Below are positions 35,461 through 43,825 of a stretch of DNA of 64,000 nt, piece by piece. The translations under genes were made by a program, and so were the position numbers. Each line of letters begins with the position of its first letter. Positions within the stretch are counted from its first letter, which is position 1. The notes beneath the pieces are model-generated. The model saw nothing but the letters and a program-made list of their open reading frames with translations, had not been told where the DNA came from and did not search any database. This stretch comes from Streptomyces sp. CB01635 (GTDB lineage: Bacteria; Actinomycetota; Actinomycetes; Streptomycetales; Streptomycetaceae): the NCBI RefSeq assembly GCF_002803065.1, contig NZ_NNBL01000012.1, forward strand, positions 155,893-219,892, given 5' to 3'.

Positions 35461-37239
35461 ATGACTCAGCCGCCCAATCAGCCGCCGCAAGGCGGCTTCG
35501 GAGCACCACAGGATCCGCAGCAGCCACCGGGTCAGCCGCCGCAGCCTCCGGGCCAGCCGCCGCAGACGCCGCCGGCACCGCAGCCCGGATACGGCTACCC
35601 GCAGCAGCCGGGCCCGTACGGCCAGCCCCCGCAGGGCGGCCCCTACGGTCAGCCCCAGCAGCCGGGTCCTTACGGACAGCCGCAGCAGCAGCCGGGACCG
35701 TACGGCCAGCAGCCCCAGTACGGCTATCCGCAACAGCAGCCCCAGTACGGCTACCCGCAGCAGCAGCCCCCGTTCCCCGGTGGCCCCGCGGGCCCGGGCG
35801 GCGGCAAGAACCCCTTCAAGGGCCGGACCGGGATCATCGTGGCCGCCGCCGTGGCCGTCGTCGTGATCGCCGGCGGCGTGGTGTGGGCGGTCGTGGGCGG
35901 CGGTGACGACAAGAAGAAGGACCCCGTCGCCGACAAGAGCCAGGACCCCAAGCCCACCGGCTCCGCGCCGGTCGACCCGGGTGACGGCTCCGGTGACGGA
36001 CGCGACGGCAAGGAGGACCTCAACGCGGGCCGCCAGGCCGGTGAGTCGAAGGTCCTCTGGTACAAGACGGCCCCCAAGGCCCCCGGCGACGGCGCGGACG
36101 CGCCCGGCATGTGGGTCACCGACACGCTCGCCGCGAAGGCGGTCTACAACGAGCTCGTCGCGTACAACATCTCGGACGGCAAGCCGAGTTGGCCGACCAT
36201 CAAGCTCCCGCAGAAGATCTGCGGCGCCAGCGTGCAGAAGTCGGACGACGACAAGGTCGCCATCGCGTACATGAGCGGTGTCACCGACCGCGCCAAGTGC
36301 AACCAGGTCCAGCAGATCGACCTGAAGACCGGCAAGAAGGACTGGGAGAAGAAGATCCCCGAGGGGGACCTCTTCGACGGCACCGGCAGCGGCGTCGAAC
36401 TCACCTACGCGGGCAGCACGTTGATGGTCGGCCGCCAGATGTCCGGCCTCGGTCTGAGCGTCAGCGACGGCAAGCAGCTGTTCGAGAAGAAGAAGTACGG
36501 CGCGGCCTGCTTCCCCGGCGCCTTCGCAGGCGGCGAGCGCCTCCTGGCCGTCTCCTCCTGCGGTGCCTCCACGGACAAGGAGCACGACGAGATCCAGGAG
36601 CTGGACCCGGCGACGGGCAAGGCGAAGTGGACCAAGCCGTTCCCCAAGGGCTGGAAGGTCGCCCGCGCCTACTCCGTCTCGCCGGTCGTCCTCTACCTCA
36701 CCAACGAGGACAAGAAGCAGTGGAACATCACCACGCTGAAGAACGGCAGCAGCGCGGTGCGTTCCGAGGTCTCGGTCGACGAGGACTTCGCGCCCGAGTG
36801 CGGCTGGGCCATCCTCGACCGTGACCTCCAGGGCTGCACGGGCGTCGCCGCCGACACCAACACGCTGTACCTGCCGACCAAGGCGACCAGCGGCAGCGCC
36901 AACGAGGTCGTCGCGATCAGCCTGGAGAACGGCAAGGAGCGCTGGCGCGCGAAGTCGCCGGTGGCGCAGAACATGCTGCCGCTGAAGACCGAGGGCGGCG
37001 CCGTGATCGCCTATGTCAACGCCTCGTACGACGCCGGTGGCAGGGTCGTATCGATCGCGACGGCGGGCTCGCACACGCCGAAGACCCTGCTGCAGAACCC
37101 GGCGGGAACCGCGCAGATCGAGAACGGCTTCTACTCCAAGGCGGTCGACTACGTCGACGGGCGCTTCTACATCTCCACGACGCGCCTGTCCGGCACGGCC
37201 AAGGGCGAGGAGAAGCTGATGCTGGCGTACGGCAAGTGA
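35461..37239 (+). CDS. Membrane-anchored PQQ-like beta-propeller protein (copy 1)
   Basis: A 592-residue protein. The first ~115 residues are Pro/Gln/Tyr/Gly-rich with repeated GYPQQQ/PYGQP units, then one transmembrane helix (GIIVAAAVAVVVIAGGVVWA), a short acidic linker, and an extracytoplasmic domain with repeated strands of the form IDLKTGKKDWEKKIPEGD, ELDPATGKAKWTKPFPKG and SLENGKERWRAKSPV, typical of PQQ-binding-like propeller blades. No PQQ ligands or catalytic site can be seen; a binding or scaffolding role is likely. A diverged tandem copy follows 73 bp downstream. GGGGGAGCG precedes ATG 35461; ATG/GTG at 35440 is less likely. Confidence 0.85.
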   Translation: MTQPPNQPPQGGFGAPQDPQQPPGQPPQPPGQPPQTPPAPQPGYGYPQQPGPYGQPPQGGPYGQPQQPGPYGQPQQQPGPYGQQPQYGYPQQQPQYGYPQQQPPFPGGPAGPGGGKNPFKGRTGIIVAAAVAVVVIAGGVVWAVVGGGDDKKKDPVADKSQDPKPTGSAPVDPGDGSGDGRDGKEDLNAGRQAGESKVLWYKTAPKAPGDGADAPGMWVTDTLAAKAVYNELVAYNISDGKPSWPTIKLPQKICGASVQKSDDDKVAIAYMSGVTDRAKCNQVQQIDLKTGKKDWEKKIPEGDLFDGTGSGVELTYAGSTLMVGRQMSGLGLSVSDGKQLFEKKKYGAACFPGAFAGGERLLAVSSCGASTDKEHDEIQELDPATGKAKWTKPFPKGWKVARAYSVSPVVLYLTNEDKKQWNITTLKNGSSAVRSEVSVDEDFAPECGWAILDRDLQGCTGVAADTNTLYLPTKATSGSANEVVAISLENGKERWRAKSPVAQNMLPLKTEGGAVIAYVNASYDAGGRVVSIATAGSHTPKTLLQNPAGTAQIENGFYSKAVDYVDGRFYISTTRLSGTAKGEEKLMLAYGK

Positions 37240-37312
37240 TCGCCGCAGCCCCAGTGACCGCCCACCGCACCGCTGCCCGCTCCTTCTCCCCGTCACCCGA
37301 GGTACAGACGTC

Positions 37313-39211
37313 ATGACGCAGCCGCCCCAGCCGCCCAACGAGCCGCCGCAGGGCCCGCCCCAGAGCCCGCCGCAGGGCCCCCCGCCGGTGGGCTTCGGCA
37401 AGCCGCAGGATCCGCCGTCCGGAGGGTTCGGCGCACCGCAGGATCCCCCGCCCGGAGGGTTCGGCGCGCCCACACCGCCGCCCCCGCCCGCGCAGCAGCC
37501 CGGCTACGGCTACCCGCAGGCGCCCCAGACCCCGCCCCCGGCGCAGCCGCCCGCCCAGCCGCCGACGCCGCCGCAGGGCCAGCCCGGGGGCTACGGCCAC
37601 CCGCAGCCCCCTGCCCCCAACTACGGCTACCCGCAGGCCCCTCAGGGCCAGCCGCCGACGCCCCCGCAGGGCTACGGCTACCCGGGCCAGCAGCCGCCGC
37701 AGTACGGCGCCTACCCGCCGCCGGGCACCGTGCCCATGCAGGCGGCGGGCGGCGGCGCCGGCAAGAAGATCAGCTCCCAGATGATGATCATCATCGGCGC
37801 TGTCGTCGCGGTCGCCCTGATCATCGGCGGCGGCGTCTGGTACTCGGCGTCGTCCGGTGACGACAAGACCGACACCAGCACCGCGGGCACGACCGGTGGC
37901 ACCGGCGGCACGGGCGGCGACGAGAACAAGGGCGGCTCCGGCGGCACCACCACCGGAGGCGCGAGCAAGGAGAAGGTCCCGGGGAACACCAGCTCCCAGG
38001 TCCTCTTCCAGCTGCCCCAGCACGAGGTGCCCAAGGACGAGGTGTTCAGCACCAAGGGCTCCTGGCTCACGGACACGACGTACGCCAAGGCGGGTCTCGG
38101 CGAGATCAACGGCTACGCCGCGGACACCGGCAAGAAGTCCTGGACTCTCCCGCTGCCCGGCCAGACGTGCGGCGGGGCCCCCGAGGTCACCCAGGACGGC
38201 CTGAGCGCGGTCATCAGCGAGGCGGCCCCGCGCAAGCCCAAGGAGTACGACTACCAGCCCTGCACCAAGATCACGGTCTTCAACGTCGACACGGGCAAGA
38301 AGCTGTGGACGAAGAGCGTCGGCACCGGCGGGCGTGACATCCCGTTCAAGGAACTGTCGATCACCGGCTCCACGCTGGCGGCCGGCGGCGGCTACGACGG
38401 TGGCGCGGCCCTCGACATCAAGTCGGGCAAGATCCTGTGGCAGCCGCAGGCCGGCTCCTGCGAGGACGTCGGCTACCGCGGCGGCGAGCAGCTGGTCGCG
38501 GTGCGCAAGTGCGGTGACTACGGCGACGAGAAGCACCAGGTGCAGCTCCTCGACCCGGCGACGGGCAAGCCGAAGTGGACCTACAAGATCCCGGCCGACG
38601 TGAACGTCATCTCCGTCGTCTCCAGCAAGCCGGTCACCTTCGTGATCGCCACCGGCGAGGAGGTCGAGATGTCGGACCTGTTCTCCCTCGACGACACCGG
38701 CAAGCTGCGCGCCAAGGTCTCGCTGGAGAAGGACCGTTACGACTTCGACTGCGACGTCAGCGAGATTCACGGCTGCCGTGGCATCACGGTCGGCAACGAC
38801 CGCGTCTACATGCCGACCCGCGAGCACGACGGCGGCGGCACGTCCGGCCAGACCAACGAGATCGTGTCGTTCTCCCTGGCGAACGGCCGGCTCACCGGTG
38901 ACCGCGTCGACGGCGGCGAGTACACGCTCTTCCCGGTCCGCATGGACGGCGGGAACGTCCTGGCGTACAAGGACGGCCCCTACGACAAGGGCGCCGAGAT
39001 CGTCACGATCGACCCGAAGACGCTGAAGCAGAAGACGCTCCTGGTCACTCCGGCGACGGAGACCGTGACCAGCGTCATCAGCAGCATGACTCCCACCCAG
39101 TCCGAACTGCTCTACACCAACGGCAGGCTGGCCATGGGCAAGGAACTCATCTCCAAGCCGTATTCGGCGGACGAGAAGGAGTACGAGGCCGTGGTATTCG
39201 CGGCGAAGTAA
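37313..39211 (+). CDS. Membrane-anchored PQQ-like beta-propeller protein (copy 2)
   Basis: A 632-residue paralogue of the previous gene with the same order: Pro/Gln/Gly-rich cytosolic tail (about 145 residues with GYGYPQAPQ-type repeats), one helix (MMIIIGAVVAVALIIGGGVW), a Thr/Gly-rich linker, and a propeller domain with ITVFNVDTGKKLWTKS, LLDPATGKPKWTYKIPAD and ALDIKSGKILWQP repeats. Both copies keep LDPATGKxKWT and a conserved Cys in each half, but overall they have diverged, so the duplication is old. It is likely co-transcribed with copy 1 and ends at a strong terminator. Confidence 0.85.
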   Translation: MTQPPQPPNEPPQGPPQSPPQGPPPVGFGKPQDPPSGGFGAPQDPPPGGFGAPTPPPPPAQQPGYGYPQAPQTPPPAQPPAQPPTPPQGQPGGYGHPQPPAPNYGYPQAPQGQPPTPPQGYGYPGQQPPQYGAYPPPGTVPMQAAGGGAGKKISSQMMIIIGAVVAVALIIGGGVWYSASSGDDKTDTSTAGTTGGTGGTGGDENKGGSGGTTTGGASKEKVPGNTSSQVLFQLPQHEVPKDEVFSTKGSWLTDTTYAKAGLGEINGYAADTGKKSWTLPLPGQTCGGAPEVTQDGLSAVISEAAPRKPKEYDYQPCTKITVFNVDTGKKLWTKSVGTGGRDIPFKELSITGSTLAAGGGYDGGAALDIKSGKILWQPQAGSCEDVGYRGGEQLVAVRKCGDYGDEKHQVQLLDPATGKPKWTYKIPADVNVISVVSSKPVTFVIATGEEVEMSDLFSLDDTGKLRAKVSLEKDRYDFDCDVSEIHGCRGITVGNDRVYMPTREHDGGGTSGQTNEIVSFSLANGRLTGDRVDGGEYTLFPVRMDGGNVLAYKDGPYDKGAEIVTIDPKTLKQKTLLVTPATETVTSVISSMTPTQSELLYTNGRLAMGKELISKPYSADEKEYEAVVFAAK

Positions 39212-39237
39212 CTCCGGAGCCGTTCACCGCGGACTCA

Positions 39238-39274
39238 CGACGGCCCCGCACCCTCACAGGGTGCGGGGCCGTCG
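39238..39274 (+). terminator. Terminator after the beta-propeller gene pair
   Basis: A perfect 17-bp stem CGACGGCCCCGCACCCT / AGGGTGCGGGGCCGTCG with loop CAC lies 26 bp after the copy 2 stop. Confidence 0.9.
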
Positions 39275-39458
39275 GCATAGGCGCCCGCCGCCGGGAGATT
39301 CCGGCATTCCGGGTCACTTCTCACCAGTAGGGGAAGCGCAACGCCGAACGAGCGTGTAGCTTCCGGGAGATGGAGGAGGTCGGGGAGTCGGGGGGCTTTC
39401 CGCACCGAGGGGGTTCTGGGGGTCCCACGGGATCCCGGGGGATGTGGGGGATGGCTCT

Positions 39459-40163
39459 ATGGGTGTGCGGCTCATGGTGGTCGACGACCACCGACTGCTC
39501 GCCGAGGCGCTCGCCTCGGCTCTCAAGCTGCGCGGGCACCGGGTGCTCGCGGCGGCCGCGCCGGCCGCGGGAGCGGCCGAGCTGGTGATCCAGCGGGCGC
39601 CCGAGGTCTGTCTCATCGGTACGGCGACGCCCGCGGAGCCGGGCATCTTCGACCCGATCGTGCGCATCAAGCGGGAGCGCCCGCAGGTGGCGGTGGTCGT
39701 CCTCGGGCCCGTGCCGTCACCGCGCGGGATCGCGGCGGCGTTCGCGGCCGGCGCCTGTGGCTACGTACGGCACGACGAGCGGATCGAGGGGGTCGAGCGC
39801 GCCCTGATGAAGGCGCGGGCGGGCGAGGCGGCCGTGGCGCCGCAGCTCCTGCAGGGAGCCTTCAGCGAGCTGCTCAACCCGGCCGCGCAGCCCGACGACG
39901 AGGGGCAGCGGCTCCTGCAGATGCTGACGCCGCGCGAGGTCGAGGTCCTGGTCCGGGTCGCGGACGGCGAGGACACCCGGCTCATCGCGGCCGGAATGGG
40001 CATCGCCCCGAGCACGGCCCGTACGCATGTGCAGCGGGTCCTGATGAAGCTGGGCGTCGGCTCGCGCCTGGAGGCGGCGGCGCTGGCCGCGCGCACGGGG
40101 CTCCTCGACCGGGCGGGGCCGGTGGTCCCGGCGGCTCCGGGCGTGCCGGATCCGGAGTCCTGA
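39459..40163 (+). CDS. LuxR-type regulator with degenerate receiver domain
   Basis: A 234-residue NarL/FixJ-shaped regulator. The receiver-like domain (about 1-120) keeps the acidic pair in LMVVDDH (residues 9-10), but the phosphoacceptor position 54 is Gly (PEVCLIGTATP against the usual DVVLLDxxMP), and the switch Lys is absent too (GACGYVRHDE in place of GYLLKD). The C-terminal HTH is complete: LTPREVEVLVRVADGEDTRL, then GIAPSTARTHVQRVLMKLGV. It should bind DNA but not be switched by phosphorylation on Asp. No sensor kinase is adjacent. ATG 39459 gives the usual receiver start; GTG 39444 is possible. Confidence 0.85.
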   Translation: MGVRLMVVDDHRLLAEALASALKLRGHRVLAAAAPAAGAAELVIQRAPEVCLIGTATPAEPGIFDPIVRIKRERPQVAVVVLGPVPSPRGIAAAFAAGACGYVRHDERIEGVERALMKARAGEAAVAPQLLQGAFSELLNPAAQPDDEGQRLLQMLTPREVEVLVRVADGEDTRLIAAGMGIAPSTARTHVQRVLMKLGVGSRLEAAALAARTGLLDRAGPVVPAAPGVPDPES

Positions 40164-40171
40164 GCTAGAGT

Positions 40172-40335
40172 CGATCCCGTGCTCGTCACCGCCACTCGTG
40201 GTGTGCGGGCAGTGCGTCGGTGGTCCAAGGAAAGGCGCCCCGCTTCCTGCGGGGAGATGCAGGTGCAAGGCCTGCTCGGCGCTCCACACCAGGTCCCGTC
40301 CCGCTTCGGCGGGGCGGGACCTGTTTCGTTCACGG
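40172..40335 (+). ncRNA. Putative structured small RNA
   Basis: After TAGAGT (40166-40171, a possible -10), a GC-rich, ORF-poor stretch folds into nested stems: GGTG (40220s) with CACC (40286-40289), GGCGCC (40234-40239) with GGCGC (40277-40281), and inside these CCCCGC-TTCCT-GCGGGG and GCAGG-TGCAAGG-CCTGC, giving a junction. A GGTCCAAGGAAAGG strand stays unpaired. The intrinsic terminator at 40290-40323 closes it. No plus-strand gene follows for 2.4 kb, so it is more likely a free sRNA than a riboswitch. I cannot match it to a known family. Confidence 0.5.
40290..40323 (+). terminator. Terminator of the putative small RNA
   Basis: CAGGTCCCGTCCCGC / GCGGGGCGGGACCTG form a 15-bp stem with one G-T pair and a TTCG tetraloop. 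TTTCGTT follows on the plus strand, and the minus side has no T tract, so it acts for plus-strand RNA. Confidence 0.85.
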
Positions 40336-40515
40336 GGTGGGGCCCGGCTTGAATTCGCGAAGCAGGTACGCCAACGACTGTGCACCGGTGACCAGTTCGA
40401 CGGCGGGGGTGTCACTCTCGCGGAGGCGGATCTGGTTGCCGGGTGCGGTGGCGAGTTCGACTCGGTCGTTGCCTTCGCCGCCGCAGACGAAATGAGAGGC
40501 GAGCCTTCGGAGCTC
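40330..40515 (-). pseudogene. DUF397-like coding remnant without a start codon
   Basis: On the minus strand a frame ending at 40330 reads LASHFVCGGEGNDRVELATA, PGNQIRLRESDTPAVELVTG, AQSLAYLLREFKPGPTP. The GGGGN-x-VE, VRxS and AxxxFLxxxK spacing matches DUF397, a family of ~60-residue actinobacterial proteins usually next to XRE regulators. No ATG or GTG is found in this frame back to the 40520-40557 hairpin, and no XRE gene is near. A remnant with a lost or shifted start is the best reading; the only ATG there is in another frame. Confidence 0.4.
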
Positions 40516-40519
40516 GAAA

Positions 40520-40557
40520 GGCCGGAGGCCATCACCCGTAGGTGATGGCCTCCGGCC
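40520..40557 (-). terminator. Terminator after the symporter operon
   Basis: GGCCGGAGGCCATCACC / GGTGATGGCCTCCGGCC is a 17-bp perfect stem with a short CGTA loop, 13 bp after the stop of the minus-strand membrane protein gene. Confidence 0.85.
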
Positions 40558-40569
40558 GGGGCAAAGGGC

Positions 40570-40851
40570 TTACGCCTCGCCGTCCTGCGGTACCGGCGGA
40601 GCCGTCGGCCGCAGCTTCAGCCACACCAGGAAGAACAGCCCGAGGGCGAGCATGCCGAGGCCCGTCCACAGGTTGATGTTGATGTTCTCGGCCTTTTTCA
40701 GGTCGGCGTCGGACGCCGTGATGCCGGCGATCGTGACGATGACCCCGTACACCACGAACAGTCCGCCGATGATGCGCCGGATGTCGAAGAGCCGCGCCGC
40801 CGTCGCCGACTTGCGCTCCAACTCGGAGACTTCGTTCTGGAGTTCAGACAT
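40570..40851 (-). CDS. Small two-helix membrane protein next to the symporter
   Basis: A 93-residue protein. After a charged coiled-coil-like start (MSELQNEVSELERKSATAAR) come two transmembrane helices (IIGGLFVVYGVIVTIAGI and LWTGLGMLALGLFFLVWL) and a short Pro-rich tail. It follows the symporter gene by 18 bp and is probably co-transcribed, so it may be an accessory subunit of it (inference). No family name is known to me. Confidence 0.75.
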   Translation of the reverse strand: MSELQNEVSELERKSATAARLFDIRRIIGGLFVVYGVIVTIAGITASDADLKKAENININLWTGLGMLALGLFFLVWLKLRPTAPPVPQDGEA

Positions 40852-40869
40852 GAGGGTTCGCGCCTCCGA

Positions 40870-42552
40870 TCAGAGGGAGAAGGGGACGTAGCACAGCGCG
40901 GCGAGGACGATCGCGCCCCACCCGAGCAGCGCGGGCTTGCGGTACCAGGCGTCGTCGCCCTCGGCGGGCAGCTCCTCCAGGCCCGGCGCCGCCGTCCCGT
41001 ACACGAGGCCCGCGAGCTCGGCCTCGGGCTTGGGCGCCGTGAACAGGGTGACGACGACCATGACGACCGCGCCTGCGACGAAGCCGACGATCGCCGAGAC
41101 GAAGTTGGCGCCCTGGTCGGTCGGGATGTCGATGACGCCCTGCTTGTAGATCCAGAAGTAGTTGACCATCGCGGCGGTCGTGCCCGCGAGCAGGCCCCAC
41201 ACGCCGGACTTCATCGAGGCGCGCTTCCAGAACATGCCGATGATGAAGACGACGAACATCGGGACGTTGAAGAAGGAGAACAGCGTCTGCAGGTAGCCCA
41301 TGATGTTCGAGAACGACGAGGCGATGAACGCCGTGCCGATCGACGCGAGGACGCCGACCGCCGTGATGAGGCGGCCGAACTTCAGGTAGTAACCGTCGGG
41401 CTTGCCGGTCTTCACGTACTTGGCCCAGATGTCGTACGTGAACACGGTGTTGAAGGACGACACGTTCGCCGCCATGCCCGCCATGAACGCGGCGAGCAGA
41501 CCGGTCACCGCGATGCCGAGTACGCCGTTGGGCAGCAGCTCCTGCATCAGGTAGGGGATCGCGTCGTTGTACGTCAGGTCCGAACCGGTCATGCCGATCT
41601 TCGGCACCAGCACCGCGGCGACCATGCCAGGGATCATCACCAGGAAGACGATGAAGATCTTCGGGAACGCGGCGATGAGCGGGGTGCGCTGGGCGGCCGA
41701 GAGGTTCTTCGCGGACAGGGCGCGCTGCACCTCGGCGAAGTTCGTCGTCCAGTAGCCGAAGGAGAGCACGAAGCCCAGGCCGAGGATGATCGTCAGCCAG
41801 TTCGCGCCGAGCGGGTTGGCCTCACCGATGCCCGTACCGCCCCAGGCCGAGAGGAAGTTGTCGCCGTGCGCGCTCTTCAGGGAGTCGGTCATGCCGCCCC
41901 AGCCGCCGACCCGCTTGAGGCCGATGATGCAGAGGGGGATGAGCGCCGCGAGGATCACGAAGAACTGGAGGACCTCGTTGTAGATCGCCGAGGAGAGTCC
42001 GCCGATGGTGATGTACGCGAGCACGAACAGGCCGGCGACGACGATGGCCAGCCACTGCGGCCAGCCGAGCAGCGCCTCCACGACGATCGACAGGGCGTAC
42101 AGGTTCACGCCCGCGATCAGGATCGCCGCGAAGGCGAAGAGTATGGAACTCAGCAGGTGCGCGCTCTTGTCGAACCTCTGGAGCAGGTACTCGGGGACCG
42201 AGCGCACCTTGGAGCGGTAGTAGAAGGGCATCATCACGAGGCCCAGGAAGACCATCGCCGGGATGGCGCCGATCCAGTACCAGTGGACGACCGAGACGCC
42301 GTACTGCGCGCCGGTCGCCGCCATGCCGAGGATCTCGGTGGCGCCCAGGTTGGCTGCGACGAACGCCAGACCGGTGACCCAGGCGGGCAGGGAGCGGCCC
42401 GAGAGGAAGAAGTCGAGGCTGGTCTTCACGGACCGCCGGGCGGCGAAGCCGATGCCGAGGACCACGACGAAGTAGATCGCCAGGATCGCGTAGTCGAGGC
42501 CGTTGGTGGGCAGCCGGAGCCCCGCGGCCAGGGTTTGTGTGGGGGACAGCAT
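40870..42552 (-). CDS. Sodium:solute symporter, SglT-like, probable galactose uptake
   Basis: A 560-residue SSS family protein with about 14 transmembrane helices. The start region has YFVVVLGIGFAARR, then SLDFFLSGRSLPAWVTGLAF and ANLGATEILGMAATGAQYG, close to the Vibrio sodium/galactose symporter type (vSGLT), including the GLSSAIYNEVLQFFV and SFGYWTTNFAEVQRALSAKN segments. It moves a sugar inward with Na+. Because it is divergent from galT-galE-galK with a shared repeat-rich promoter region, galactose is the likely substrate (inference). Confidence 0.85.
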   Translation of the reverse strand: MLSPTQTLAAGLRLPTNGLDYAILAIYFVVVLGIGFAARRSVKTSLDFFLSGRSLPAWVTGLAFVAANLGATEILGMAATGAQYGVSVVHWYWIGAIPAMVFLGLVMMPFYYRSKVRSVPEYLLQRFDKSAHLLSSILFAFAAILIAGVNLYALSIVVEALLGWPQWLAIVVAGLFVLAYITIGGLSSAIYNEVLQFFVILAALIPLCIIGLKRVGGWGGMTDSLKSAHGDNFLSAWGGTGIGEANPLGANWLTIILGLGFVLSFGYWTTNFAEVQRALSAKNLSAAQRTPLIAAFPKIFIVFLVMIPGMVAAVLVPKIGMTGSDLTYNDAIPYLMQELLPNGVLGIAVTGLLAAFMAGMAANVSSFNTVFTYDIWAKYVKTGKPDGYYLKFGRLITAVGVLASIGTAFIASSFSNIMGYLQTLFSFFNVPMFVVFIIGMFWKRASMKSGVWGLLAGTTAAMVNYFWIYKQGVIDIPTDQGANFVSAIVGFVAGAVVMVVVTLFTAPKPEAELAGLVYGTAAPGLEELPAEGDDAWYRKPALLGWGAIVLAALCYVPFSL

Positions 42553-42603
42553 GGAGAACTCGCTTCGTTGCGCGAACTGATCAGACCGGAACCTACGCGT
42601 CTA

Positions 42604-42620
42604 TGTTCAATAAATGAACA
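42604..42620. promoter_or_regulatory. Inverted repeat upstream of the symporter
   Basis: TGTTCA-ATAAA-TGAACA, two perfect 6-bp arms with an AT-rich 5-bp spacer, lies 52-68 bp before the symporter start codon. It could be an operator for that promoter. Confidence 0.45.
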
Positions 42621-42637
42621 CTTCTGCTGAGGTTCTT

Positions 42638-42751
42638 TGTTTGATTGTGATGCGAGTGACACGCCACGCACCAAACGATGCGTCCACGGCCTTGACCATC
42701 CCGTTGAAGCGTGCTTTGTTATGTTTGATTATGTTGAGTTGATGCGAATGA
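42638..42751. promoter_or_regulatory. galP1-type repeat region upstream of galT
   Basis: TGTTTGATT occurs at 42638-42646 and 42722-42730, each followed by a GATGCGA(G/A)TGA element (42649-42659, 42741-42751). The two composite sites flank a possible promoter with TTGACC at 42692-42697. Streptomyces gal operons are known to have a galactose-induced, glucose-repressed promoter whose operator is made of repeated hexamers, and this region fits that picture. The AT-rich sequence stands out from its surroundings. Confidence 0.55.
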
Positions 42752-42763
42752 GGAGCATCGGAC

Positions 42764-43825
42764 GTGAAGAAGACGTCGACCTGGCTCGCCGACGGTCGCG
42801 AGCTCATCTACTACGACTCGCGTGACGACGTCGTGCGGGACGCGGTGGACCGGCGTCCGCTGGACCCCGTCGCCTCCTCCTCGCAGATCCGTCGCGACCC
42901 CCTCCTCGGGGACAGCGTCGCCATCGCCTCGCACCGCCAGGCCCGCACCTACCACCCGCCGGCCGACGAGTGCCCCCTGTGCCCGTCCGAGGGCGACCGG
43001 CTCAGCGAGATCCCCGACTCCTCGTACGACGTGGCGGTCTTCGAGAACCGCTTCCCCTCGCTCGCCGGGGACGCCGGGCGCTGCGAGGTCGTCTGCTTCA
43101 CCTCCGACCACACGTCGTCCTTCGCCGACCTCACCGAGGAACAGGCCGGACTCGTCCTGGAGGCCTGGACCGACCGCACCGCCGAGCTGTCCCACCTGCC
43201 CTCCGTGGAGCAGGTGTTCTGCTTCGAGAACCGCGGCGCCGAGATCGGCGTCACCCTCGGCCACCCGCACGGCCAGATCTACGGTTACCCCTTCACCACC
43301 CCGCGCACCGCACTGATGCTGCGCTCGGTCGCCGAGCACAAGGAGCAGACCGGCGGCCGCAACCTCTTCGACGACGTGCTCGCCGAGGAGCGCACCGGCG
43401 AGCGCGTCGTCCTCGAGGGCGACCACTGGGTGGCGTTCGTCCCGTACGCGGCCCACTGGCCGTACGAGGTGCACCTCTACCCCAAGCGCCGCGTGCCCGA
43501 CCTGCTCGCCCTCGACGACGGCGCGCGCACAGAGTTCCCTCAGATTTATCTGGAACTCTTGAGGCGCTTCGACCGGCTCTTCGGAACGGGGGAGTCCCCG
43601 ACGCCGTACATCGCCGCCTGGCACCAGGCGCCGTTCGGCACCCTGGACGACTTCCCCGGCGTCCAGCGGGAGGACTTCGCGCTTCACCTCGAGCTTTTCA
43701 CTATCCGCCGCACTTCCGGCAAGCTGAAGTTTCTCGCGGGTTCCGAATCCGGCATGAGCGTGTTCATCAACGACGTGCCGCCGGAGACCGCGGCCGAGCG
43801 ACTGCGAGAGGTAGCGAGTACATGA
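42764..43825 (+). CDS. galT: Galactose-1-phosphate uridylyltransferase
   Basis: A 353-residue GalT of the Leloir route, which swaps UMP between UDP-glucose and galactose-1-phosphate. The catalytic motif is GHPHGQIYGYP (HPH), with a zinc-site Cys pair in CPLCPSEGDR and a further His in HWPYEVHLYPKR. GTG 42764 follows AGGAG at 8 bp. It overlaps galE by ATGA, so the operon is translationally coupled. Confidence 0.93.
   Translation: MKKTSTWLADGRELIYYDSRDDVVRDAVDRRPLDPVASSSQIRRDPLLGDSVAIASHRQARTYHPPADECPLCPSEGDRLSEIPDSSYDVAVFENRFPSLAGDAGRCEVVCFTSDHTSSFADLTEEQAGLVLEAWTDRTAELSHLPSVEQVFCFENRGAEIGVTLGHPHGQIYGYPFTTPRTALMLRSVAEHKEQTGGRNLFDDVLAEERTGERVVLEGDHWVAFVPYAAHWPYEVHLYPKRRVPDLLALDDGARTEFPQIYLELLRRFDRLFGTGESPTPYIAAWHQAPFGTLDDFPGVQREDFALHLELFTIRRTSGKLKFLAGSESGMSVFINDVPPETAAERLREVAST

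Noticed and set aside
40198..40545. Plus-strand 115-codon frame over the small-RNA region
   Set aside because: It runs through two perfect hairpins and has no ribosome site or protein-like composition.
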